The notes under the pieces were generated by a model that was given only the letters and a program-made list of their open reading frames with translations, searched no databases and was not told the origin of the DNA. The position numbers and the translations under genes were made by a program. DNA of 64,000 nt from Niveibacterium sp. 24ML (lineage in GTDB: Bacteria > Pseudomonadota > Gammaproteobacteria > Burkholderiales > Rhodocyclaceae): assembly GCF_026586805.1 (NCBI RefSeq), contig NZ_JAPFHA010000006.1, forward strand, positions 124,001-188,000. Direction: 5' to 3'. Each line of letters starts with the position of its first letter. The first letter of the stretch is position 1. Of the stretch, positions 25,780-33,316 are shown one piece after another.

Positions 25780-27213
25780 TCACAGTCCGGCCGCCGCTTT
25801 GACGAGGCCGAACACGGCGGTGTTGTCCACGAAGCCGCCGATCGTGTCGGCGCCCTTGCCGGTTGCGCCGATGAAGACATCGGTGCCGCCGTGGGTTTCG
25901 GAGCCAGCGCCCATGCGCACGGCCGCTTCCTGGTGATAGGTGCTGGCGAACACCACTTCGTCGCTCAGGTCGGCAAAGGTGCTGCGATTGCCGGCCGGGC
26001 GGTTCTCGCCGTTGCCGAAGCCGATGATCGTGAAGGGCTTGCCGTCGGCGTCCTTCGCAATGCTGCCGTCGGTGTAGTTGCGCAGCAGGCCCAGCACGCC
26101 GGGGTTGCCGGCGCTGCTCTTGCCGGTGCGCTTGGCGTAACCGTTGAGCACCAGGGTGTGGTCGTGGTCGGCGGTGACGACGATCAGGGTGTTCTTCAGC
26201 GTCGGGTCGGTCTTCTTCATTTCGTCGAGCGCAGCCTTGATCGCGTTGTCGAAGGCGATCGTGTCCTGCAGCGCCTTCTTCGCGGTGGTTTCATGCAGCG
26301 CGTGGTCGATGCGGCCGCCTTCCACCATCAGGAAGAAGCCCTTCTCGTTCTGCTGCAGGCGCTGGATCGCCTTGATCGTCATCTCCGCCAGGCTCGGCTC
26401 CTTGGCCGCGTCGCGGTCGAGGTCGTAGCTCAGATGGCTGGAGGCGAACAGACCGACGAACTTGCCGGCCTTGGTGGCATCGATTGCGTCGAAGCCGGCG
26501 CGGTCGGTCGCCACGGTGTAGCCCTTGGCCTTGAGTTCCGCCGTGAGGTCGCGGCCATCGGCACGCTTGCCGCCCGCATCCTTGGCAACAAAGAACTGCT
26601 TGCCGCCGCCCAGCACCACGTCGATGCCGTCAGCGAGCTTGTCGTTGTAGCCGGCGCCGCCGGGCACCAGCGCCGCGGCGATGTCCGATTCGGCATCGCG
26701 GTGGCAAACGTGCGCATAAGTCGCCGCCGGGGTGGCGTGCGTCACGCGGGTCGAGGTCACCACACCGGTGCCACGGCCGGCGGCCTTGGCCAGTTCCAGC
26801 AGGGTCGTAACCGGCGTGCCATTGGCGCTGCCGCAGTTGCCGGTGCCATCCGCGTTCGGGCTCTTCGCCACGGTGTCGGCGGACATCGAGATGACCTCGT
26901 TGTTCATCTTCACGCCGGTCATGTAAGCGGCCATCGAGGGCGCCGAGTCGGTCACCTGCGCATCGTTCGAGAAGGTTTTGACGAAGCCGGTTTCCGGCAG
27001 CGTGTCCATCGTCAGTTCGCCGTCTTCGCCCACCGAGTAGATGCGGGCAGCGGTCGTGGTGGCGATGCCCATGCCGTCACCGAGGAAGAAGATGACGTTG
27101 GTCGGAGCAGGTTTGACCACCACCGGCGGTTCCGGCGGCGTGCTGTCCTTGCCGCCGCACGCGGCCACGGTGGCGGCGGCGATGAGCGAGAGCGCGTAGT
27201 TCGAGAAGCGCAT
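25780..27213 (-). CDS. Alkaline phosphatase, PhoA family (copy 2, lipoprotein)
   Basis: A paralogue of the downstream gene with the same order of motifs (FFLGDGMG, TDSAPSMAAYMTG, EGGRIDHALHE, TADHDHT, SETHGGTDV), 477 residues. It differs in having a lipobox, TVAACGG near residue 17, so it is predicted to be membrane-anchored, while copy 1 has a normal signal peptide. Start M 27213; an ATG at 27228 is also in frame. A strong Pho-box match lies about 70 bases upstream. Confidence 0.94.
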   Translation of the reverse strand: MRFSNYALSLIAAATVAACGGKDSTPPEPPVVVKPAPTNVIFFLGDGMGIATTTAARIYSVGEDGELTMDTLPETGFVKTFSNDAQVTDSAPSMAAYMTGVKMNNEVISMSADTVAKSPNADGTGNCGSANGTPVTTLLELAKAAGRGTGVVTSTRVTHATPAATYAHVCHRDAESDIAAALVPGGAGYNDKLADGIDVVLGGGKQFFVAKDAGGKRADGRDLTAELKAKGYTVATDRAGFDAIDATKAGKFVGLFASSHLSYDLDRDAAKEPSLAEMTIKAIQRLQQNEKGFFLMVEGGRIDHALHETTAKKALQDTIAFDNAIKAALDEMKKTDPTLKNTLIVVTADHDHTLVLNGYAKRTGKSSAGNPGVLGLLRNYTDGSIAKDADGKPFTIIGFGNGENRPAGNRSTFADLSDEVVFASTYHQEAAVRMGAGSETHGGTDVFIGATGKGADTIGGFVDNTAVFGLVKAAAGL

Positions 27214-27257
27214 TGCGCGTAACTCCAAAGATCAATCGGAACCGCGAGGCTAAAGTG

Positions 27258-27303
27258 CTGTCATGACAGTCAGGCAATCGGCAGGGTTACGAATTCATGA
27301 CAG
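27258..27303 (-). promoter_or_regulatory. Pho box (PhoB site) of the phosphatase operon
   Basis: On the minus strand CTGTCAT-GAAT-TCGTAAC (27303-27286) has the two 7-base half-repeats at 11-base period that PhoB binds, and matches the E. coli phoA box at about 14 of 18 core positions. A further CTGTCATGACAG lies at 27258-27269, nearer to the gene, and may extend the site. It sits about 70 bases before the lipoprotein phosphatase start. Confidence 0.78.
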
Positions 27304-27577
27304 GCAGGCAATTGCCGCGCACCTTTCATCATCCTTCCGCGCGGCCCCGGCTGCGCAGCACGCATTGCCATGTCTGGCACGATCAGGGATGGCTCACAGC
27401 ATGGCGGCCCACTTGCCGACGTGTCTGAGCAAATTTGCGTCAGAATCTCACGCCACTTGATGAGGCGCGGCCATGCCCGCATGACGATGCGCTGGTGTCG
27501 CGCCCTTGCTCGCCGTGGCGCGCGCAGGCCCGGGCTTGGCCCCCGCCGCGAATACCACGCCCCCCATGAGAGTGCTG
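27304..27577. other. Intergenic region upstream of the M48/AIM24 operon
   Basis: About 270 bases between the Pho box and the M48 gene. Open frames here are not protein-like. I see no convincing promoter, terminator or RNA structure. Confidence 0.5.
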
Positions 27578-28777
27578 ATGCCCCAAGCCGAAACTTTTGC
27601 TGCCCATGCCTTCCACGAATCGCTCCCCGGCGGGCGATGCAGCGGCGCCATGGTGCTCGATGGCGGCCACCTCCACTTCACGCGCGGCGAACAGGTGCTG
27701 GCGCTGCCGATCGATGGCCTGCTGCGCCTGACGCTGGGTGGCGCGAACAATCGCCTGATCTTCATCGAACATGCGGCACTGCCCGGCTGGCAGTTCTACA
27801 CCGCCGACCATGCGCTGATCGCGCACGCCCGGCTCGCCGCGCATCCGGCGGCGCAGGCGCTGGTGAAGGCCCGACGGCGCCATCGCTGGCTCGGCTGGGG
27901 CAGCCTGTTTGCGGGCCTGGCCCTGATCGTGGCGCTGCCGGTGATCCTGTTCTTTTCGCTCGATGGCCTGAGCGACGCGCTGGCGCGTCGCCTGCCGGTG
28001 GCGTGGGAGGCATCGCTCGGCGAAACCGCATTGAAGCAATTCCGCGTGCAGCAGGACTTCATGTCCGAAGCGCACGCCGCGCCATTGCTCAAGCCACTGG
28101 TTGATCCGCTCGTCGCGCACGCGGGCAAGCGCTACCGCTACCGCTTTCATGTGGTCAATGACCCCAGCCTCAATGCCTTCGCCCTGCCCGGTGGCGAGGT
28201 AGTGATCCACTCGGGGCTGATCCTCAAGGCCGGCACCCCGGCGCAACTGCAGGGCGTGCTGGCGCATGAGATCGCGCATGTCACCGAACAGCATGGTGTG
28301 CGTTCGGTGATCAAGAGCGTCGGCCTCTACGCGATCGCGCAGGCGCTGCTGGGCGATGCCTCGGGCCTGCTGGCCGCGGTGGCGGGTGCAGCGCCGATGC
28401 TGATCAACCAGAAGTACTCGCGTGACTTCGAGCGCGAGGCAGACCGCGCCGGCATCGATCTGCTGCTCGCGGCCAGGATCGATCCGCGCGGGCTGGTCGC
28501 CTTCTTCCATGCGATCCGCGATGAAGAGCACCGGCAACTCAAGCAACTGGGCGACGACGAGGTGCAGGACGCCGCCCGCAGTGCGCTGGCCTATCTGGGA
28601 ACCCACCCGGAAACCGACGAGCGCATCGCCAATCTGGACCAGCGAATCCAGACCCTGCCCGCCTTCACCTGGCGCGATGACCGCGCGGCCTTCGCAGTAC
28701 TGCAGGAAGCAGTGAAGGCATTTGTCAGCAAACCCACCACGAAAGACACGAATGCAAGCGCAGATCCGGGGCAGTGA
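27578..28777 (+). CDS. M48-family peptidase (BepA/LoiP-like) at head of AIM24 operon
   Basis: A zinc endopeptidase of 399 residues. A beta-rich N-terminal domain is followed by one membrane helix (about 105-126, GWGSLFAGLALIVALPVILFFSL), then the peptidase domain with HEIAH (VLAHEIAHVTEQHG) and the third ligand FEREADRAGIDLL; HPETDERI is the usual C-terminal block. The start is uncertain: ATG 27578 has GAGAG five bases before it, while ATG 27566 is in frame. The first AIM24 gene begins inside its 3' end (26-base overlap). It probably cuts misfolded or membrane proteins, but the target is unknown. Confidence 0.85.
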   Translation: MPQAETFAAHAFHESLPGGRCSGAMVLDGGHLHFTRGEQVLALPIDGLLRLTLGGANNRLIFIEHAALPGWQFYTADHALIAHARLAAHPAAQALVKARRRHRWLGWGSLFAGLALIVALPVILFFSLDGLSDALARRLPVAWEASLGETALKQFRVQQDFMSEAHAAPLLKPLVDPLVAHAGKRYRYRFHVVNDPSLNAFALPGGEVVIHSGLILKAGTPAQLQGVLAHEIAHVTEQHGVRSVIKSVGLYAIAQALLGDASGLLAAVAGAAPMLINQKYSRDFEREADRAGIDLLLAARIDPRGLVAFFHAIRDEEHRQLKQLGDDEVQDAARSALAYLGTHPETDERIANLDQRIQTLPAFTWRDDRAAFAVLQEAVKAFVSKPTTKDTNASADPGQ

Positions 28778-29414
28778 TGCCTTTTCCTACCTGGCGGTGA
28801 CGCTGGAACCGGGCGAGAGCGTGATCGCCGAGTCCGACGCCATGAGCAGCATGGCCGCCGACCTTGACCTGCAGGCGCGCATGAACGGCGGCTTGATCGC
28901 CGGGCTCTTGCGCAAGTACCTCGCCGGCGAGAGCCTGTTCGTCAGCGTCTTCAAGAACAACACCCCGGCCGCGCGGTCGATGACGCTGGTGCAGCCCACC
29001 CCCGGCGGCATACGCGCGCTGGATCTGCACAACGACACCTTCTACCTGCAGCCCGGCGCCTACCTGGCGAGCACCGAAGGCATCAAGCTGGGGCTCGGAT
29101 TTGCCGGCTTCGTCTCCTGGATTGCCGGCGAGGGCTTGTTCCGCACCGTGGTCAGCGGCAGCGGCACCGTGTGGTACGGCGCCTACGGTGCGCTGCTCGA
29201 CAAGCAGGTCGACGGCGAATACATCGTCGACAGCAGCCACCTGGTGGCCTACGAGCCCGGCATCAAACTCAAGCTGCAACTGGCGGGCGGCCTCTTCTCC
29301 AGCTTCTTTGGCGGCGAAGGCCTGGTCACCCGCGTCACCGGCAGGGGGCGCATCGTGGTGCAGACCCGCAGCCTCACCGGCCTGACGGGCTGGATCAACC
29401 CCAAGCTGCGCTGA
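28752..29414 (+). CDS. AIM24/TIGR00266-family protein, copy 1
   Basis: A 220-residue all-beta protein of the TIGR00266/AIM24 family, whose biochemical role is unknown (the name comes from a mitochondrial homologue). Internally repeated blocks such as LAGESLFVSVFKN, AGEGLFRTVVSG and FGGEGLVTRVTGRG show the repeated beta architecture. Start M 28752; an in-frame ATG at 28722 exists. It overlaps the peptidase gene and is followed by copy 2 after 11 bases. Confidence 0.88.
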   Translation: MQAQIRGSDAFSYLAVTLEPGESVIAESDAMSSMAADLDLQARMNGGLIAGLLRKYLAGESLFVSVFKNNTPAARSMTLVQPTPGGIRALDLHNDTFYLQPGAYLASTEGIKLGLGFAGFVSWIAGEGLFRTVVSGSGTVWYGAYGALLDKQVDGEYIVDSSHLVAYEPGIKLKLQLAGGLFSSFFGGEGLVTRVTGRGRIVVQTRSLTGLTGWINPKLR

Positions 29415-29425
29415 ACGGAACAGGC

Positions 29426-30106
29426 ATGAAAATCGAATTCACTCACCAGCCCGGCAACACCGCCGCTACGCTGCAACTTGCGCAGGGCGAGCGCTGCACC
29501 ACCGAGTCCGGCGCCATGATCGCGATGAGCGGCGGGCTCGATATCGAAACCACCACGCACAAGCGCGGCAAGGGCGGCCTGCTCAAGGCGGCCAAGCGCC
29601 TGCTTGGCGGCGAATCCTTCTTCCTCAACCACTTCAGCGCCCGGCAGGGCGCCGGCGAAGTCGTGCTGGGCACCGCGCTGGCGGGCGACATGATGGCCTA
29701 CCGCGTCGACGGTGATGCGCTCATGGTGCAGGCCGGCTCGTTCGTGGCCTGCGAAGAGGGCGTCGAGATCGATACCAGCTGGCAGGGCTTCAAGAACCTG
29801 CTCTCCGGCGAGAGCCTTTTCTGGTTGAAGCTCTCGGGCCGCGGGCAAGTGGTGCTGAGCGCCTTCGGCGCGATCTACCCGATCGAGGTGGACGGCGAAC
29901 ACATCGTCGATACCGGCCACATCGTCGCCTTCCAGGAATCGCTGGACTTCTCGCTCACCAAGGCCGGCAAGAGCTGGTTGCATTCCATGCTTGGCGGTGA
30001 AGGCCTGGTGTGCAAGTTCAAGGGGCGCGGCACCGTCTGGTGCCAGTCGCACAATCCGGGCAGCTTCGGCCTCTCGCTGCGGCCCACGCTCAAGCGCCGC
30101 AAGTAA
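29426..30106 (+). CDS. AIM24/TIGR00266-family protein, copy 2
   Basis: A 226-residue paralogue with the same blocks (LGGESFFLNHFSA, LSGESLFWLKLSG, LGGEGLVCKFKGRGTVW) and the conserved VDGEHIVDTGHIVAF segment. The start is ATG 29426, 11 bases after copy 1. Divergence from copies 1 and 3 suggests old duplication and specialisation. Confidence 0.88.
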   Translation: MKIEFTHQPGNTAATLQLAQGERCTTESGAMIAMSGGLDIETTTHKRGKGGLLKAAKRLLGGESFFLNHFSARQGAGEVVLGTALAGDMMAYRVDGDALMVQAGSFVACEEGVEIDTSWQGFKNLLSGESLFWLKLSGRGQVVLSAFGAIYPIEVDGEHIVDTGHIVAFQESLDFSLTKAGKSWLHSMLGGEGLVCKFKGRGTVWCQSHNPGSFGLSLRPTLKRRK

Positions 30107-30123
30107 CAGGAAGAGGACACGAC

Positions 30124-31143
30124 ATGACCTACAAAGTGAGCGTGACCGGTTACGCCACCCCCAACGCTGCGGCCGCACAGGCGGCCTTCGCGCAGGCCTT
30201 CAAGATCACGCCCGAGAAGGCAGCCGAACTGCTGACCACGCTGCCGCGCACGATCAAAGTGGGCCTCGACGCCGACACCGCCGAACGCTACTGCCAGGCG
30301 CTTGCGAAGATGGGCCTGAACGCCGAACACAGCCACCACGACGCCCCCGCCGCGAAGGCCGCCCCCTCAGCAAGCGCCACGGTAACAAGCGCCGCCGTGC
30401 CGGCCGCAAAGCCTGCCGCAGCGGCGCCCGAAGCCGCGCCGCCGCCCCAGCCGCGTGCGGCGGCCGAGCAGCCCGGCTTCCAGTTCCGCATCGATGGCGC
30501 GCCGGACTTCGCCTTCCTCACCGTGCAGTTGCCGGCCAACCACAGCATCAAGGTTGAAGCCGCCGCAATGGCGACGATGGACACCAGCATCCGCATGAAG
30601 ACCAAGCTCAGCGGCGGGCTCGGGCGCCTTGTCACCGGCGAGTCGATCTTCGTCAACGAGTTCAGTGCCGACACGGTGGCCGGCGAAATCGGTATCGCCC
30701 CCGGCGCACCGGGCGATCTGGCACACGTTTACCTGAAGGGGGGCGAGGTGCTCTTCCTGCAGAACGGCGCCTTCGTCGCCTGCGACCCGGACGTCACGCT
30801 CGAGACCAAGTGGCAAGGCTTTACCAAGGGCTTCTTCTCGGGAGAGAGCTTCTTCCTGATCCGCGCCTCCGGCACCGGCGATCTGTGGTTCAACACCTAC
30901 GGCGGCATGATCGAAAAGGAAGTCGACGGCGAGTATGTGGTCGACACCGGCAACATCGTCGCCTTCACCGAAGGGCTGGACTACAAGCTGGAGAAATTCG
31001 GCGGCTACAAATCTCTGTTCTTCTCGGGCGAAGGCTTCGTCTGCCGCTTCCGCGGCAAGGGGCGGGTGTGGGTGCAGACCCGCACCTCCGGCGCACTGCT
31101 GGCCTGGGCCGAACAGTATCGCCGCGTGGGCAAGGAAGCCTGA
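30124..31143 (+). CDS. AIM24/TIGR00266-family protein, copy 3, with extra N-terminal domain
   Basis: A 339-residue protein. Residues 1-70 form a small alpha/beta segment (FKITPEKAAELLTTLPRTIKVGLDADTAERYCQALAKMG) reminiscent of the ribosomal L7/L12 C-terminal fold, followed by an Ala/Pro linker (about 75-115) and a full AIM24 domain (FVNEFSADTVAG, FSGESFFLIRASGTG, FSGEGFVCRFRGKGRVWVQT). It starts 17 bases after copy 2 and closes the operon. The head domain may bind a partner (inference). Confidence 0.87.
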   Translation: MTYKVSVTGYATPNAAAAQAAFAQAFKITPEKAAELLTTLPRTIKVGLDADTAERYCQALAKMGLNAEHSHHDAPAAKAAPSASATVTSAAVPAAKPAAAAPEAAPPPQPRAAAEQPGFQFRIDGAPDFAFLTVQLPANHSIKVEAAAMATMDTSIRMKTKLSGGLGRLVTGESIFVNEFSADTVAGEIGIAPGAPGDLAHVYLKGGEVLFLQNGAFVACDPDVTLETKWQGFTKGFFSGESFFLIRASGTGDLWFNTYGGMIEKEVDGEYVVDTGNIVAFTEGLDYKLEKFGGYKSLFFSGEGFVCRFRGKGRVWVQTRTSGALLAWAEQYRRVGKEA

Positions 31144-31160
31144 GGCACCGGCGCGGGGCT

Positions 31161-31179
31161 GCCGGGCGCCCCGCCCGGC
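31161..31179. terminator. Possible terminator hairpin between AIM24 operon and esterase
   Basis: A 7-bp perfect stem GCCGGGC/GCCCGGC with a 5-base loop lies in the 38-base gap between converging genes. There is no T-run, so termination there is uncertain. Confidence 0.4.
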
Positions 31180-31181
31180 GA

Positions 31182-31868
31182 TCAGGCTGGCGCCGCTTCG
31201 CGCAGGCGCTCGGCCAGCCAGCGGCCGATCTCTGCAATCTCTTCAATGCACACCGAGTGCGCCATGCGATAGGTGTGCCACGCAATCGGGTAGCCTTCCG
31301 CCGCAAGGCAGGCACGTGCCGCCTCGCCCAAGGCGGGCCCGACCACATCGTCGTGAGTGCCATGCGCGGCAAAGATCGGCGTCGCGCGACTCGCCGCGCT
31401 GAGCGAATCGAGCAGCATCTGGCGCGCCGGCAGGTAGGTCGACAGGGCAATCACCCCGGCCAACCTCTGCGGATGCGACAGCCCCGCCGTGTAGGCAATC
31501 GCCCCACCCTGCGAGAATCCGGCCAGCACGATCCGGTGCGTCGGCACGCCGAGCGCGTTTTCGCGCGCAATCAAGGCGCGCACCGCTTCGCATGAAGCAC
31601 GCACGCCGGCCTCATCCACATCGCGCGTGCTGCCATCGAGGTACTTGATGTCGTACCAGGCCCGCATGATGTAACCGCCGTTGCAAGTCACCGGCATCAT
31701 CGGCGCGTGCGGGAAGACAAAGCGCACCCGCGCATCGTCCGGCAAGCCGAGCTCCGGTACGATGGGTTCGAAATCGCTCCCGTCGGCCCCCAGCCCATGC
31801 AGCCAGATCACCGAAAAGTCAGGCTTGGGCGCGGTCTCGATCTCAATCGCGGGCAAGGTCTCAATCAT
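31182..31868 (-). CDS. Carboxylesterase / phospholipase-type alpha/beta hydrolase
   Basis: A cytoplasmic serine hydrolase of the Abhydrolase_2 (acyl-protein thioesterase/EstB-like) family, 228 residues. The oxyanion region LHGLGADGSDFEP, nucleophile elbow GFSQGG, acid in GTHDDVV and the C-terminal His in YRMAHSVC are present. Start MIETLP at 31868, preceded by GGAG; a longer frame to 31907 is unlikely. Confidence 0.92.
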   Translation of the reverse strand: MIETLPAIEIETAPKPDFSVIWLHGLGADGSDFEPIVPELGLPDDARVRFVFPHAPMMPVTCNGGYIMRAWYDIKYLDGSTRDVDEAGVRASCEAVRALIARENALGVPTHRIVLAGFSQGGAIAYTAGLSHPQRLAGVIALSTYLPARQMLLDSLSAASRATPIFAAHGTHDDVVGPALGEAARACLAAEGYPIAWHTYRMAHSVCIEEIAEIGRWLAERLREAAPA

Positions 31869-32074
31869 CGTCACACACTCCAGAGTGATGCAAAACGCCA
31901 GCCCCAAGCGGCCGCGCCAGGCTGCGAATGATCACGGCAAGGGTGCGCAGGCTGCAAGATGCCCAGCCGAGAACTCGCAACAAGCGCCCCTCCCGCCGGG
32001 AGTTCGTGCAGCGTGCAGCCGTGCATCGTGAGCGGCCCGCATCGAAGGTCCATGCGGGTCAGCACAGCCGACGA

Positions 32075-32833
32075 TCAGCGCTTCAGCTGGTCCGCCACAA
32101 AGCGGACCAGGCTGTGCGTCGCCAGGTCCAGATTGGCCGCGCTGGCCGGTTCGTCCGCCGGCACCGCGAGGCTGTGGTTTCCGGCGACGACGGCAACACG
32201 AGCCCGGCCGCCAAGCGACGCGGCATAACGGTAGAGCACGCTGGGCGCACACAGGGGGTCCTGATCGCCGGCCAGGAACAAGGTCGGCCGCTTGTGCTGC
32301 GCATCGTGCGGGTAGTTTTCCTCGGCGGCGGATTCGATCCTGCCGTCCTTCTCGTCACTGCAGATCGGCGTCAGGAATGCGCCAGCCCGCAGATCCGGCT
32401 GCGTGCGCATCACACGCCAGGCCACCACCGAGCCCATCGATTTGCCGGCGATGAACAACTGCTTCGGGTTGGCGCGCGCATCCTTGCGCATGGCGTCAAT
32501 CACACTGCTGAGGTCTTGCGCCTCGGCGAGCAGCCCTTCGGAGGGTTCGCCCGCCGCGCCGGGCTGGCCGCGATAGGCCCAATCAAAGCGATACACCAGC
32601 ACGCCGGCGGCCCTTAGCCGTTCGGCGCTCTGCGCCATCAGGGGCAAGCGCATGTGATAGCCCTGCCCCGGCGCGATCACAATGGCGGGAAACGGCCCGG
32701 CGCCATCGGGTACGTCGACCAGCATGCTGACGCGCGCACCGCGCGGCGTCACGATGGCGGTTTCAAGCGCCAGCGCCGATACGCCTTGCAGCGCAAGCAG
32801 CGCGCCGACACAAACGCGAATCCAACCCGCCAT
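32075..32833 (-). CDS. Secreted alpha/beta hydrolase (dienelactone-hydrolase/KANL3-Tex30-like)
   Basis: A 252-residue hydrolase with a likely signal peptide (MAGWIRVCVGALLALQGVSALA). The nucleophile elbow is GKSMGS, with the later blocks LFLAGDQDPLC and VAGNHSL supplying the acid and His. The family includes uncharacterised serine hydrolases, so the substrate is unknown. Start 32833; ATG 32854 is also in frame. An FNR-like sequence lies about 140 bases upstream. Confidence 0.82.
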   Translation of the reverse strand: MAGWIRVCVGALLALQGVSALALETAIVTPRGARVSMLVDVPDGAGPFPAIVIAPGQGYHMRLPLMAQSAERLRAAGVLVYRFDWAYRGQPGAAGEPSEGLLAEAQDLSSVIDAMRKDARANPKQLFIAGKSMGSVVAWRVMRTQPDLRAGAFLTPICSDEKDGRIESAAEENYPHDAQHKRPTLFLAGDQDPLCAPSVLYRYAASLGGRARVAVVAGNHSLAVPADEPASAANLDLATHSLVRFVADQLKR

Positions 32834-33316
32834 TTCGAGCACACCCCGGAACATGAGGGATGCAAGGCTATCACGCCCTCCAAGGCACCCGCGCAGCGTG
32901 GCGCCCAGATCGATGCGCCCCTTCCGATCCCGCGGCGGACGCTGGCAAGGCCCGCTGCGACCCGCGCGTTGATGCGAGTCAAGGTCGTCAGCCGGGCCTT
33001 GCGCCAACGCTGGCCCCCGACCAAACCCGGAGACCTTAGCCGAGCAGCGTGATCGAACACTTTGCAGCGGATCACCGCGCCCGCGACCATGAAGAGATCC
33101 CCTGCCCGGCCTGGATGCGCGCAGGTTCGCTCCGCGGAAGCAGTGCATCCAATCCTTCAAGCGCTCGATTTGCTGCCGCCAGCAACTGATGGCCGGCGAG
33201 GCCTCGTTCGGCGGCCCGGAAGTACGGCAGGTCTTCAATTTTTGGCACGGATGCGCGGGTTCGGCGCGCAAGAGGCGGCGCAACGCAAAGCCCTGAGGCT
33301 TGGCGCCGGGGCGCGC
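32834..33316. other. 483-base region without a convincing gene
   Basis: Between the secreted hydrolase and the hybrid kinase. The open frames found here do not look like proteins and are not supported by ribosome sites. The only feature is an FNR-like palindrome at 32969-32982. Confidence 0.5.
32969..32982. promoter_or_regulatory. FNR/ANR-like site
   Basis: TTGAT-GCGA-GTCAA differs from the FNR consensus TTGAT-N4-ATCAA at one position. The nearest gene it could serve is the secreted hydrolase, about 140 bases away on the minus strand. No promoter elements at a fitting distance are obvious. Confidence 0.3.
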
